Assembly (NCBI GenBank): GCA_027422505.1 | Contig: JAPQWV010000662.1 | Span: forward strand, 124,001 to 188,000 | Length of the DNA: 64,000 bases | DNA from: Craterostigma plantagineum | Lineage: Eukaryota > Streptophyta > Magnoliopsida > Lamiales > Linderniaceae | Direction: 5' to 3' | Shown: piece after piece, positions 33,204-45,519 of the stretch | Numbering within the stretch: the first letter of the stretch is position 1 | How the letters are laid out: each line of letters opens with the position of its first letter | The notes under the pieces: model-generated | Databases searched by the model: none | What the model saw: only the letters and a program-made list of their open reading frames with translations | What the model was told of the DNA's origin: nothing | Position numbers and translations under genes: made by a program

Positions 33204-36200
33204 TGTAATGCCCGGGTCCCCGAAAACTAGTATGGCCGATAAATTCGTGGGCATATTATGTGTTTTATGTGACCTACACAACCTTCAGGGTTAACTATAT
33301 GTCCGCATGACGCCATGAATTGCGTGCATGGAAATTATGTGCCTCAGCGATTTTGTGAATAATTGCACGTTAGTTTCGTGCCTACGTGATTTTATTAATT
33401 TCATGCGTTAATTATGGGCGTATGAGGTTTTATGAATTTTATGCACCTTAAATATATGATCATGTGCTACCTGATATAGGTTTTCACATGCATATATTAC
33501 ATGTTTTACGTGACTTGGCGAATTATGTGCTATAAGTTATAACCTAAGGAATTTCAAACCCGAGTCCTCGAAAGCAAGTAGGCCAAAGAATGGGCACATG
33601 TGCTTTATATGATTCTGTGGGATTCGTATGCTAATCATACGACTATATGTTAATTTACGTGCACGTCTCATGCTTACGAGATTTTACGAATTTCCATGAT
33701 TACGTTCAACGACTTATGTGCTTAGGGTGATTTAATTTACTTGGAATTATAGTGCTAGAAAATTAAAGTAATCATATGGGTAGAAATAGAAATTGGACCA
33801 TGGCTAATGGACTAGTATTCAATTCCAACCCTAAGCCCAAACCAATTAGGAATAGATATTTTGGGAACAAAATTCCTTAAGATAAGGGAATCTCACGCCC
33901 TTTTATGTCCCATCAACATACTTTGCTTATTTTAATATCTATCCACATCTTAAACAAGAAACTTAAACACGTCAAATTCAAGATAAGGAAAAACCAAATT
34001 TAGTTTACACTATAAGAACCATTCCAACACATTGAGAAGAAAAAGAAGGGAGGAGCCGAGCAGACGTCGAATTTAAGCTTGGAAAAAGGTATAATCCCTT
34101 ATAACCTCATACTTTCATTCATACCCTAAAGTAGTATGGTAGAGACAAGGATTGATAAATAATAGGAACGAATACTAGTTGGGTTCGGGAGTTTGAAGTT
34201 TTAGAATTTCAACCATTATGTTCAAGGAACTTAAATTTCAATAAGTATAATCTTGTACCATGACTCTATGTTTTATTCAAGTGGTGGCGAGCTTTAGGAA
34301 TTTAAGCACAAAGAGCAGATTAAGCCATACTAGAACTAAGATCGACTTTAGGGTATTTGGAATTTTGATTATGCCAATAGAGTTTCCTTGAAATTAGTTA
34401 AATATTGGATGGTCTAACTCTTTTACGGATCATACTTTAGCATGGGATGATCCTAGGATAGTACCGAAAGCTTTTAGGTGGAAGAGAAAACCTTAGAACT
34501 TAGGAAATTCTGGGTAGATTGAACTATGAATATGGTTTCGGGTAGATGATTTAAGCTTTCGATCGAATGAGATTAAGAAAGAGAGAGTTTCGGGCGATTC
34601 TTGGTAAAATAGTATTAGTTTCGGTCGAAACTAAGGTTTTCAGGTTTGATCAATTGGACGAGTTGGTGACTTTGGCGAAATCTCGGCGAAACCAAATAAT
34701 GAATTTTATGAATCGGGCGACGATGGAAATAGCGGCGAAAGTGAGCTTCCAGGATTAAAGAATCGATCAAAACTAAATAATAAACATAGAGAATTGGGCG
34801 ATTGGTCAAGGAAATAAATGAATTCGGCGAATGGGGACAGGAATCGATCGAAAGTACATTATAACACGCAAGAAATCGGGCGAAAGTAATAAATGGAGAA
34901 GTTAGTCAACATATATAATAGGATCAAGCCAATCACAATTCACGTGAAGTCATCGAATAACTATAGTTGTATTATAGATATATACATATATATAAAGCAC
35001 TAGGAGCTAGGGATTTCATAAAGTAATAAAATATATTATTAGATGGGGACCTTCCATGTTCGTGTCTATATGAACTTGATTCTTTCGGTAGTGGAGTCAT
35101 GGAGACACTATAGGACAACTATACCATGTGAGTGTTAGATAAAAAGAAAATATAATATTAGGGAACATGAATTACTTTTTGAGTCTTTTTCTAATGGAAA
35201 TGGCTTTCGATCGAAAGAGTATTGTGGCAAGTAAGAAATCGAGCGACGAAAAGATACCATGGGAATCAACCAATTGAAATTAGGAACGTGAGACCTTCGA
35301 TCGAAACTAAGTATTTAACTTAATCAATCGAGCGTATTGAGAAAATTAGTAGGGGTCGTCAATTTTAAAATAAAAAATGTGACTTTCGATCGAAAGTAAA
35401 AATTTAAATGTGACAATTGAGCGAAAGAAGTCTCGGCGAAACTAGGAAGGAATAGAAGTAATTGATCGAAAGATACTAAGAAAGGGAGTTCCGGGCGAAA
35501 TTAGGGTTTATACGATTTAAATCGAATGATATAGAGTTTCGGCCGAAAGTAGACAATTGCTAAGAGTTTCGAGCGAAACAAGGTGACGTCATGCTAACGA
35601 CGGAACGCGGCGAAACTCATGATGAATCGGGCGAAACCCTGAATTGATCGAAAGTGGGCTACCACTGTGCAAGGTTTCGAGCGAAACCAAAATGACGAAA
35701 TGATGACGTAAAGACGCGGCGAAACTCATGTCGGGCAAAATTAATTGATCGAAAGTGGTCTCTCATGCACTTTCTGGCGAAATCCACGTGAATTAGGAAT
35801 TTAAATCAGGTGAAATGCAACACTAATAATTTCTAACTTCCGCCGAGCTTCTCCTGTTAGGAATTATAATACTTTAACTTGGAACTTATTGTAGGGTAAA
35901 ATTTATTTAAGTGGAATCGAGTAATTAAGGGTTTCGATCGAAATTGAACCTTAAATTAGTGAATTTGCGCCAACGAGTATAGCTAGGATCGAAATGGAAT
36001 TCTAATGTGACTTAGAATAGAAATTAAAGGACTTAGAAAATATAGCAAGGTAAATCGAGCGACGTGGAATAAGAGCAACCTATTATAACCTGAATAATTA
36101 ACATGCCTAAAGCAAATTATTTAGCTAAGATAGGTTAAAGAGGATAAAGTACTAATGCTTCAACCCTTTTATTTTAAAAGGTTGTACGTTAGGAAGTTCA

Positions 36201-37220
36201 CGGGGAAAGTACGCTAGATTAGCTCGGACGACAGGTAAGTGGGACTCTTCAACTACAACACATAAAAATTATGTGCGCATTATTTATGTGATTCCGTGCT
36301 TCTATGTGACTGTGATTTATTACATGACATGAATTACCCATTTCATGACATGGCATCCCTTACCCGACATGGCACGACAAGTCATTTCGCATTTCATACA
36401 TGCATTTCACGGCATACACGAGTCTCACGAGAGTTTTAATGACATGGCATGACATGAGGTATGCACTCGCCGGGGCGGGACAAATAGTTACTAACATAAA
36501 TTTATTTACCAAACAACACACGTGCAAGACAAGACGTGTGATATGTCAAGACACGTGCAAGACAAGACGTGTGATACGGCTCTTCTAATGCTACGAGGTG
36601 ACTTCTATGTCACCGATGTCAAGACAAGACACGTGCAAGATAAGACGTGTAAATCGGGCGAATGCCCTCGTAGTAAGGATTAGCCGAGGGCCCTACAAGA
36701 CAAGACACGTGCAAGACAAGACGTGTATAGGGATCCTACAAGACAAGACAAGACATGACATGACATGACATGATTTTGTGAGGAATTAGTGAGCGTTGGC
36801 GCATATGCCTATGCAAGTCATGACACGGGCACTGCATGCATAAGTTTCACTTACTGGGCTATATAAGCTCATCCCACGTTTTATGTGTTGTAGGTTCGTC
36901 TGATCACTGAACGTGATCGCCTAGCCGGCAGGGCACCTTTTGAAGCTTCCGAGCATCTTTTGGGGGTGGTGTGTACGTGGACGACGACCTGTGAGGCCGG
37001 GCGCATAGGAGATTCTTTTGCTGCAAATGTATACACGTCCCATGTACTTAGGACACTAATGTAGTTAGGGAATTTGAAGCATTCTTTTGACGTGTACAGG
37101 AAATGATTTCCTTTATGAAAAAGGAAACATTTCTACCGTATTTTCGTATCTTCTAAGTTATCGTGTCATTAGATACTTAGAATTACGATAGAAATGGTAG
37201 CGATGGCTAGGGTCGCTACA
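33204..37220 (+). mobile_element. 3' LTR of the gag-only gypsy (4.0 kb)
   Basis: Near-identical partner of 27261-31276 with the same ordered landmarks: motif field 34503-36070, ACAGGTAAGT at 36231-36240, CACGTG field 36512-36775, TATATAAG 36860, GACCTGTG block 36957-37007. Confidence 0.95.
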
Positions 37221-37247
37221 TTTGTCGATACTACCGTTTTAGAAAGT

Positions 37248-37590
37248 TGTTAGGTCCTATTTTATCAACTCCTATGATCCTAGACTTGAATCCTTAGTTA
37301 ATCGATTAGAATCGTACGAAATCTAAGCTCGATCGAAAAACTCGTTTGAAACCGCGAGAGAGAATTTGCTTAGTGAATGAAGATTCTGCTGCTTCTCTCT
37401 CTAGAAATTGAATTGCAAGCCTTTCGAATCAATTTTGTAAAAATCTTCTATTAAGCACAATGTGTACAAATGTATTTATACCAAACAAACTTGGTATAAA
37501 TAACAAACAAGTCCAAATCTAAGGACAAATACAAGCCCCTAATTACAAGCACAACTAATAAAATCAAAGCACTAGAACTGATATTCTACA
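37248..37590 (-). mobile_element. 3' LTR of a minus-strand third-ORF SIRE element (343 bp)
   Basis: Plus strand TGTTAGGTCCTATTTTATC...GATATTCTACA, the reverse of the SIRE LTR family. A minus-strand polypurine tract (AAAGGAGGACAA, 37591-37602) touches it, so this is the 3' LTR. It was inserted in the leader of the second copia, whose remnant is 37221-37247. Confidence 0.92.
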
Positions 37591-40124
37591 TTGTCCTCCT
37601 TTGTGCTTGATTGCTCTTCCGTGCCATCTGTCCTCGTCGGGCATAGTACGACCTGCGCAAGCCCATCTCATACTCGAAGTTCCTTAGCGTATTCCTCAGC
37701 TCCAGTCACCCTCGATGTCATCAAGTTGTTCCATCAGAAGTGGTTGTTCTCTCACGAACTTATGAAGCTTCAGCATCGTCTCTCTGTTGATCTCTTCCAA
37801 CCTTTTCTCTATGTTCTGCCTGATGACCTTGAGCGTCCCATCACAAAACTTTCAGTCTTCAACATCAACCTAGTCTTCTTAGCAATCGGATTGTGGTAGG
37901 TGATGCCTGAGACTGAGCTGATGTGCACGTGATTGTTGGGAAGCCCATCGATCTCAGGTCCTTTGTTGAGCGGAGCGGTCATGTTAAGCTTCTTCATGTT
38001 GCTCTCCAGAGCTATCTGAAGGTCGTGAGCAGTGAAGTACTTGACTTGGCACACCATGAACCGGTAGAGTCCCTCGAGTCCTTCTTTCTTGATGAAGCCT
38101 TGACGACCCTGTACTTCTCTACGTACAGTTGGTAGAGATGGTACACCTACTCGACAGGGAGGTACGGTAGGTCGCTCTCGCTTAGTTATTCTCGAGTTCT
38201 GTCTACTCGCTCGATGACGTAGTAGGGTGTTGGAAGCCCTCCTTTAGCACATAAGACACTTAGAAGCTGGCATGTTGGGGCTAGACTCTTATAATGACTA
38301 TTTGCTTGTCCTTTGGTCATCCCCAGCCTTACATCTGGTCCAAGGTGGGTTAGCATCTAGAGATAACTCAATCTCTTTTGCTGTTCCCAGTGAGAGACCC
38401 CTCTGAGCTCGAACTCGTTCTACTTCTTAACTTTGTTCGGTGACTCCATATGTGTTCTCGAACTTCTTCGAGGAAGGGAATTTCAATTCTGATATTTTCC
38501 CACGGCGTGTCGACTCAAACGGTCCCATTTGTCTTGTAGAGGAAACCGCTCATTGCGCAATAAGCTCTGTAAGCCCTTGGGGAATCTATTCATGGTCTTC
38601 ACCTTCCTGTTCTTCGTCTTCTATCAATACTAGGTCCACCGAAGCTGCTTGGAGGAAATGTCGAACGTCCTTGAGTCGTTGTCCTTGAACGTCATCGGGC
38701 ATGGTATGGGTCATCCACTCCTTCGAATATGTATCTGTCGAGGAACTCGTGTGGGTTGACACCATGTCCAGATGGTCCCGATTGGTCTGAAGTGGTCGAG
38801 GGAGTTGCTTGAGTCTGCGCCAGGGCCACGAGCATTGCGGCACTTGCTTCTTCTTCCGGAAGCAAGCGGCTTGTGAAGGTCTGTGGTGGTGTGGACGGAG
38901 GTGTCCTTAGGTTAAAGGTTGGTCGGTCTGGGCCATTTTGGGTTAGAGTTTGGGTGGTGCGGTGCGTGCTGGTGGTTGTTTTGGGTAGTATGTTGTGAGG
39001 TTTAAATGGCTCCAATCCTTGTCTGCGCCGAGCCCAATCCTTGGCCTTGTTCTTGACCACTAGAAGAAGTACTTGGCCTCTTCTCCCCCTAATGATGATC
39101 TTGATCGTCAGGGTCGTCATGTCGTCGTCTGGAGTGGGAGCTTTGGCCTTGGCATGTTTGAGTAGGCGGGTCAGGATGGTCCACCGGTCGCCTATATAGT
39201 GATTCTTTCTGAGGCGACCGGAAGGTAAGACCTATGAGGCGGGCGATGAGTATGTCGTGAAGCTCGGTGATTGGGATTGTGTATGGGTTGATTAGGATGG
39301 ATGAGTTGATGAGAGGATCGGTGGGTGTGGGTTGTGGGGGTGTGAGGTTGGCTTGTGACGAAGTAGCCTCAGAGACGTGCGCTTTCTCGGTGTCGCGGCA
39401 GGATGACTCAATGCGATGAGTACTCTCTCCATTATCTTTTATACGAGGGATCGAACGGCTTCGGAGAGAGCTGCTTGAAAACGTGCTTCTGTCACAAGGG
39501 GTTCTGATGCCTCCGTCGTAGATGGACCAGGTCGACAGATGTTGCCTGTTGACAACCCTTGAGTGAGCACCATCTCATCGAGCTGGCTCGTAGTCACTTG
39601 AGGTTGTGACTGTCCGAGACTTCCATCCAATCCTTGAATTGAATATATAAGATTTGCGTCTATGAATGTTGTGACAGGCTCAGATTGAACCTGTGCATCA
39701 AACATTACTATGTGGAGCTGCGGCTCAAGATTGAGCGAAGAAGGGTCCGCAGCCCTTTGAGTGATTGATGCGGTGGTGACTGTGTGAAGATGGACTCGAA
39801 CGGGATGCTCAGTCGCCTTGGAGTCCGTCTTATCAATCATATTTCCTCGTCTGACTCGGTGTCCGATGGGGTAGCCGTGTGAGCGGATGATCCGTGTGCA
39901 ACATCCTCACGGGCTTGTTCTGTCACAGGAGGCTCGTTGGGTTGAATCATTTGGATTAGAGCCTCGGTTTCTGGCGTTGTAGCCAGTGGTGGTGAGTTGT
40001 ACCCCGTTTCTGCTTCGGGCTGTGTTGACTGTTGCAGGATCTCCTCAATAGATCCTCGAAACATGCCAACAATTATGGGCACTTCAACACCGAGTGCTTG
40101 TTGTGGAGCCTCAAGTTCCAACTC
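37591..40124 (-). pseudogene. SIRE-type third ORF, second copy (truncated)
   Basis: Minus-strand homologue of 882-4310, lacking the N-terminal domain because the gypsy LTR at 40125 cuts it. The Glu-rich linker is at 39440-40120 (VTEQAREDV, HTATPSDTESDEEI, QPQVTTSQL), a Thr/Pro-rich part at 38700-39120 (TTTSTHRTTQTLTQ, LPEEEASAAMLVALAQTQAT), and the C-terminal domain at 37600-38450 (QVKYFTAHDLQIALE, NMTAPLNKGPEI, VHISSVSGITYHNP). Where the first copy has TGA near 2330, this copy has GGA, so that stop is private to the first. It has frameshifts of its own, e.g. around 38060 and 37810. The shared length and order show the two derive from one long protein. Confidence 0.78.
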
Positions 40125-42581
40125 TGTAATACCCGTTAAATTAATACGGATTACTTTTGTAATGTTCGAAAATAATGGAGTTAATTTTCGGACCAAACCG
40201 ATTTTTCGGAATAAAATCGGAAATTATTGGGCCCGAAAGTCAGGTAAATAATATGGGCCGAGGAGACTAGAAAGCCCAAGAAAGAATTTTGGGTCTAAAA
40301 ATATAAAGTGGCCAACAAAGAAGTACAAGGGGCCCAAATAAATATTTACTTTGGCCCAAGTTAATAGGAAGTAAATAATATAGTGGCCCAAGTAACTTGG
40401 GATAAGTATGAGATTACTTAACACCAAGGGAAAGCCACGTGAGGTTTTCATCACCTTGCCATTTATTAAGAGAAAACCCTCACTTGCATTTTCCAAGAAC
40501 AAACGTGAAAGGAAGAAAGGTAACGTAAGGAGCAGAGAAGATTTTGGTAAGCTAACATTTCGAATTAACTTATAAATGTTCTACAAGCTCACGTGTTAAG
40601 ACTCTTGACATGGTTTGATGGATTAGTGAAAGTGAAGGTACATTAAGTGAGGAAACGAACAGTGAAGATCGAACCAAAAAACCAGGTGTTGGCAAGCTTG
40701 AGTAGATTTTCGACTTAGGAATTAACTCAAATTTGGCTCGGAGGATAGGTAGGTGGTTTTTAAACCCCTACAACCCGCATTGCTTTCCTATAAATGTTCG
40801 AAATTCCGATGAAAGGTCATCCGAGTTTAAAATTTTGCGATTTTTTTGGAATTTCAATGGTGTTCTTGGTGTTATTACGTGCTTCTCGGGCTCAATATAT
40901 GAGTTCTGTGTTTTATGACTGTTCTTATGTGATTTGGTGTGATGATCGTGTTGAGTTTTCTGGGAAATTTAGGGTTTCATGTTTGAAGATTGAGTTTTCG
41001 ATTGAACAATGAGTCGGCGATTTTAGATTTCGACCGTTTAGTTTGCGACCGATTTTAATTTGCGGGTGATTTTAAGTCGCGGGCCGATTTATTTCGCGGG
41101 TTATGAGTGAAAAGGATTTTTAAATTTAAATCGGCCGAATGGAATTTCGGGTCGCGAAAGCTTGTCGCGGGCCCAAATATTTTCGCAGTGTGAGTAAAAC
41201 AGGTTTCGCGAGCCAAAATTCGGGATCCCGTGGGCTGAAGCATTTCGCGAGTCGTGAGATAGCGTCGGGCCGACTTTGGGTTTCGCGAGCCGACTTCAAT
41301 TCGCGGTGTGATTCCTGTGAGTGATGTGGGGCTTCTCGCGGGCTTAAATCGAGCTTCGCAAATCTGGCGATTTCGCGAGTTAGCGAAGTCTTCGCGAACT
41401 TGAGTGTTGACCCGAAATGTTTTGCGGGTTGACCAGCGTTTCAAATTGTGTTTTCGCGAATTAAATTCGGACTTTGACTGAAAACAGTAAGTTTGACCGA
41501 CAATTTTAATTTTTGGGCTTTTGCCCTATTTTCGGCCCAATTCTTTTAAATAAAATTATTTTCAGTCCAAATCAGTTTTAAATTAAAATAGTTTCGTATT
41601 TTGACTAGAAATCTCGGGTCAACCCATATTTTAAACATAAATATTATTTTGGATTTTAAAACCTTCGGCCTAGTTTGACAGCTGTACGCTTATGTGGTTT
41701 GGATGTACGTGTTTCCATGTTGACTGATTATGTGTGCATTTCACGACATGCACGAGAGAGGTGATGGTACAGTATTTCTATGGTGATACCTTACGATGTC
41801 AGTTGAGTGGGGTAGAGTGACCGTTATTGGTCGTCGGGGTTAGACTCGTGTAGCACGTGGTGGGAGAGGGGGTTTGCGACACCCATCTACTCGGGATTGA
41901 GCCACCCGAGGTGTACACCACCGGATATTATGTGGCTCAGGGTCGGCAGACAGATGTGAGATTCCTGTCTACCTGGATTAATGGTACACTACTCGGGGCA
42001 TTACACCGAGGTGTAATACCGTCAGGTTGAGATTGTGTGCGGAAGGAGCGACACGACACGGCCGGTGTGGGCTACCGCATGTTTTATCGCGTACTTAGCC
42101 ATTGCGCACGTGGGTGCTTTGTCCAGCCAAGGGCCCTGCTATGTATTGAGATGTGACGTAGGTTGAGCGTGCATTATCATGTTGTGAGGACATGGGATTG
42201 GGATGAGTGCATGCACGCATTGAATATTTTTACTACCACCTACAGGGCAATTTTGCTCAGGATTTTATTTTTATAGATAAGACCGAACCCAACACCGACG
42301 AGTGTCAGCGTGAGTAGTAGGCTGGCTGGCGGCGGTGACTCCACGGGCTTTTGAGGGCGGCGCAGTACATGGAACGCGACCTGTGGAGAGGCGTAGAGTA
42401 GTCCGGTTTAGATTTTTGGGGCCTCGGCCCGATGTATTATAGTGACGCTTTTTATGTAAATCCGACTTTAGATTATATATGTATATTATTTTCTTTAAAA
42501 AGTTTCTGAAAAATCGGGTCCTCCGCGACTTTCGTTGCGAAAATCCGCCAATTAACTTAATTAGGAAGTAGGGTCGCCACA
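40125..42581 (+). mobile_element. 5' LTR of a Tekay-like gypsy element (2.46 kb)
   Basis: TGTAATACCCGTTAAATT...GTAGGGTCGCCACA followed by a primer site. It is related to the solo LTR at 52243 (same ends, CTTTTGAGGGCGG and GACCTGTGGAG at 42349-42394 and 54441-54484). A donor-like ATAGGTAGGT lies at 40745. Its 3' LTR is outside the window because the Athila element cuts the body at 45519. Confidence 0.93.
40990..41470. repeat. Field of TTTCGCGGG / TTTCGCGAG motifs
   Basis: About twenty copies of TTTCGCGAG, TTCGCGGGT, GTCGCGGGC and similar 8-10-mers within 480 bp, separated by non-repeated DNA. It lies in the first half of the LTR, as in the other gypsy LTRs, but with its own motif variant. Confidence 0.75.
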
Positions 42582-42583
42582 GG

Positions 42584-42595
42584 TGGTATCAGAGC
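42584..42595 (+). other. Primer-binding site of the Tekay-like gypsy
   Basis: TGGTATCAGAGC, two bases after the LTR. Confidence 0.92.
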
Positions 42596-42730
42596 TTAGG
42601 CTTTAGATTTTGAAAACTGTCCATGTACTGCCGCTCGAAAGCCGGGAGAACCAGCCTTGCCTGTAAGTGTTATGGGTTTATGTGATTATATGACCTTATG
42701 TGCTCGTTTATATATTGTATAGTAGTTGAA

Positions 42731-43860
42731 AATGTCGAGATGATGACCTAGACGAGAGTACGTAGGAGAAACAAGTCGGCGGGACGAACCCGAGTCCTCC
42801 ACTCGTGAGCGCGATACTATCCAACGTATGACTGAACTGATTCAACGACATTCAGACCAGATAAACAACCTGATTAATCATCGGAGCTCATCTGAGCACC
42901 GTTCCTCCCCGCAACCTGATCGAGTGGAAATCATTGGGGAGAGATTCCGTAAACTACACCCCCAACTTTCGCTGAGGCCGCTAACCCTGCAATGGCCGAG
43001 GATTGATCGGCACTACTGAAGACCTCTTTGTCTATAGCCGCGTGTCGAATAATGAGAAGGTGTTGTGTGCCGTTTCCCTACTTCGGGGAAGCACGCGTTT
43101 TTGGTGGAACATCGTATAGGTGTTAGAAGACCCTATTGTTATGACGTGGGAACGCTTCAGGGAGTTCTTTTACGACAAGTACTTTATTGCTCACGACCAG
43201 GAGCAGCGAATGTACGAATTCATGAATCTAAAGCAAGGACGTATGCCGGTTGCAGAGTACATTCGCAGATTTGAAGAATTATCCCGCTTTGCCCCTCACC
43301 TAGTGGCAACTAATACGCTAAAGGTGACGAGATTCCTTCGGGGGGCCGAAACCCGAGTTCTATCGTGATCTGAGCGTAGCAGGTGTAGACAGCTAGATTT
43401 TTGCCAAGCGACGGAGCGTGCGCTGATAGCCGAACATACGGAAGGAGTGGTGAGGGAGGTTCAGAAAGCGAACTGGAAGAGAGAGCCAACAAGAAGAAGA
43501 AAGCCAAAAGCGTCAATTCTTCGGCAAGGGCCCGAAAAATAATGGCAACAAACCGGGTCAGCAGATGTGGCGCCCGAACACTTATCAGGGACCAACCAAT
43601 GTCCCTAATCGACCACCGGTGTCAGCGCCCCAATGCCAGCAATGTGGGCGGAACCATTTTGGCATCTGCTACGGACCACAACCAATGCAGACTCTGCAGT
43701 GTTTCCAGTGCGGTGAAACCAAGCACGTTGCACGGACTTGTACGAGAGCTCAGCCTCTATTGCAGAATCAGCAGCAGAACCTGATCTCAACCTGTGCCTG
43801 CACTTGTTTTCGCGCTGACGAATGAGGAGGCGGAGGTGAACCCAGCCGTAGGTACGGGTA
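42731..43860 (+). pseudogene. gag: Tekay-like gag with two zinc knuckles, degenerate
   Basis: The frame from ~42731 (stops in the first codons) gives MTELIQRHSDQINNLI and RVEIIGERFRKLHP; the gag domain continues as DPIVMTWERFREFFYDKYF, QRMYEFMNLKQGRMPVAEYI and RRFEELSRFAPHLV (43125-43310). Two zinc knuckles follow at 43630-43740: CQQCGRNHFGIC (short form) and CFQCGETKHVARTC (CX2CX4HX4C). Frameshifts occur near 42960, 43350 and 43540. Compared with the gag-only element, the second zinc knuckle and the Cys-rich spacing differ, so the two are related but separate families. Confidence 0.85.
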
Positions 43861-45519
43861 TGTTGAATATCTTTCACGTACCATCTTCAATTTTGATCGA
43901 TTCTGGAGCCACACATTCATTTGTGTCGGCCAACATCGTGACTAGGGCGGGAATCTATCCTACCCGTTCATTTTGTAATTTCGTAGTATCCCTACCACAC
44001 GGAGATCAACTCGGACGAATTTAGTGGTAGAAAAGTGTCCTGTTAGTATAGAAGGGAGGGAGTCAGATTAGACTTTATAGTAATCCCGATGAATGATTAC
44101 AATATCATATTCTGGATGGATTGGCTCTCGAAATACGGGGCCATCATCGATTGTTCGAAAAAGGTAGTTAGGTTTCGATCGCCCAAGGGAAAGGAATTTA
44201 TTTTTTAGGGAAAGAAGAATGATAAGACAATCCATCAGATTTCTGCCTTGAAAGCTCGACGACTCGTAAATGCGGCTTGCGAGTCATTCCTAGTGTTTGC
44301 CGTGAAAGCTGAGGAATCTTCTCAGCCGAAGCTTGAGGAGGTTCCAATAGTGAATGAACATCCTGATGTATTTCCCGAGGATCTTCCGGAATTACCTCCG
44401 GATCGAGAAATTGAATTTGTTATTGACCTTGTACCTGGAGCTACCCCGATCTCTAAATCTCCGTATCGTTTAGCACCGAACGAATTACGAGAACTGAAGA
44501 AGCAATTGGAAGATTTGCTACAGAAGGGTTTTATTCAACCCAGTTTCTCGCCTTGGGGAGCCCTAGTATTATTCGTTAAAAAGAAAGATGGGTCATGAGA
44601 ATGTGCATCGATTATCGTGAACTCAATAAAATCACGATTAAGAATAAATACCCGTTGCCAAGGATAGACGATTTATTCGGTCAACTCCAAGGGGCGACGG
44701 TGTTCTCGAAGATCTTTACGTTTCGGTTACCATCAGTTGAAAATCCGTGAGGCGGATTTTCCTAAAACCGCTTTCAGCACAAGGTACGGCCACTAGGAAT
44801 TCTTGGTCATGCCTTTCGGGCTAACAAATGCTCCTGCTGCTTTCATGGATCTGATGAACCAGGTGTTTAAAGAATTTCTGGACCGCTTTGTCTTTATTGA
44901 CGATATTCTGATCTATTCTAAGACGAAGGAGGAACACGAAGAACATCTGAGTGGCTTTTCTAGGGCAAATCATTTTGGGAGATGGAATTTCAGTGGACCC
45001 CAGCAATATTGAAGCAATAGATAAATGGCCACAACAGACTACTCCCACTGAAGTACGAAGCTTTCTCGGGCTTGCTGGATATTATCGGATGTTTATTAAG
45101 GATTTTTCTAGCATAGCCTCAACCCTTACGAATTTGACAAAGAAGAATATGTCATTCAAGTGGATAGAAGAATGTGAACAAAGTTTTCAGGAGCTGAAGA
45201 AAAGGCTGACGACTGCTCCACTGTTAGCAATACCTTCTGGTACTGAAGGATTTTCAATAATTAGTGATGCCTCGAAGAATGGCTTGGGGTGTGTATTGAT
45301 GCGGAACGGGATGGTAATTGCATATGCCTCCCAACAATTGAAGCCGTACGAGGAGAACTACCCCACCCACGATCTTCAACTCGCTGTCGTGGTGTTTGCC
45401 CTCGAGATCTGGCGACACTATCTGTATGGAGAAAGGTGCGAGATATTTACGGATCATAGGAGCCTAAAATACTTCTTCACTCACAAGGAGTTGAATATGA
45501 GGCAAAGACGTTGGCTCAT
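43861..45519 (+). pseudogene. pol: Tekay-like protease, reverse transcriptase and RNase H
   Basis: Protease: SILIDSGATHSFVS with the catalytic Asp-Ser-Gly at ~43900. The connecting segment has [22 protein letters not shown] (44450-44940): [27 protein letters not shown], then a stop (TGA at 44596); [19 protein letters not shown], a frame break near 44710, [17 protein letters not shown], and the catalytic FIDDILIYS (Asp-Asp kept). After another frame change at ~44950 come [18 protein letters not shown] and RNase [34 protein letters not shown] and [16 protein letters not shown], with both Asp residues kept. The frame ends in RQRRWL at 45519 where the Athila LTR begins; integrase and chromodomain are missing. 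Confidence 0.88.

Larger units (their letters stand above)
27261..37220 (+). mobile_element. Complete gag-only gypsy element (~9.96 kb)
   Basis: Two ~4.0-kb LTRs, primer site, gag, polypurine tract and perfect 5-bp duplications TTTGT (27256-27260, 37221-37225). The interior is only ~1.9 kb and has no protease, RT, RNase H or integrase, so the element fits the TR-GAG class: it supplies gag and must borrow pol. The LTRs differ by scattered single bases and short indels, on the order of 1-2% by eye, so it is one of the younger insertions. Confidence 0.93.

Noticed and set aside
37591..38135. Plus-strand frames over the third-ORF region
   Set aside because: Reverse reading of the minus-strand C-terminal domain that matches 3507-4310.
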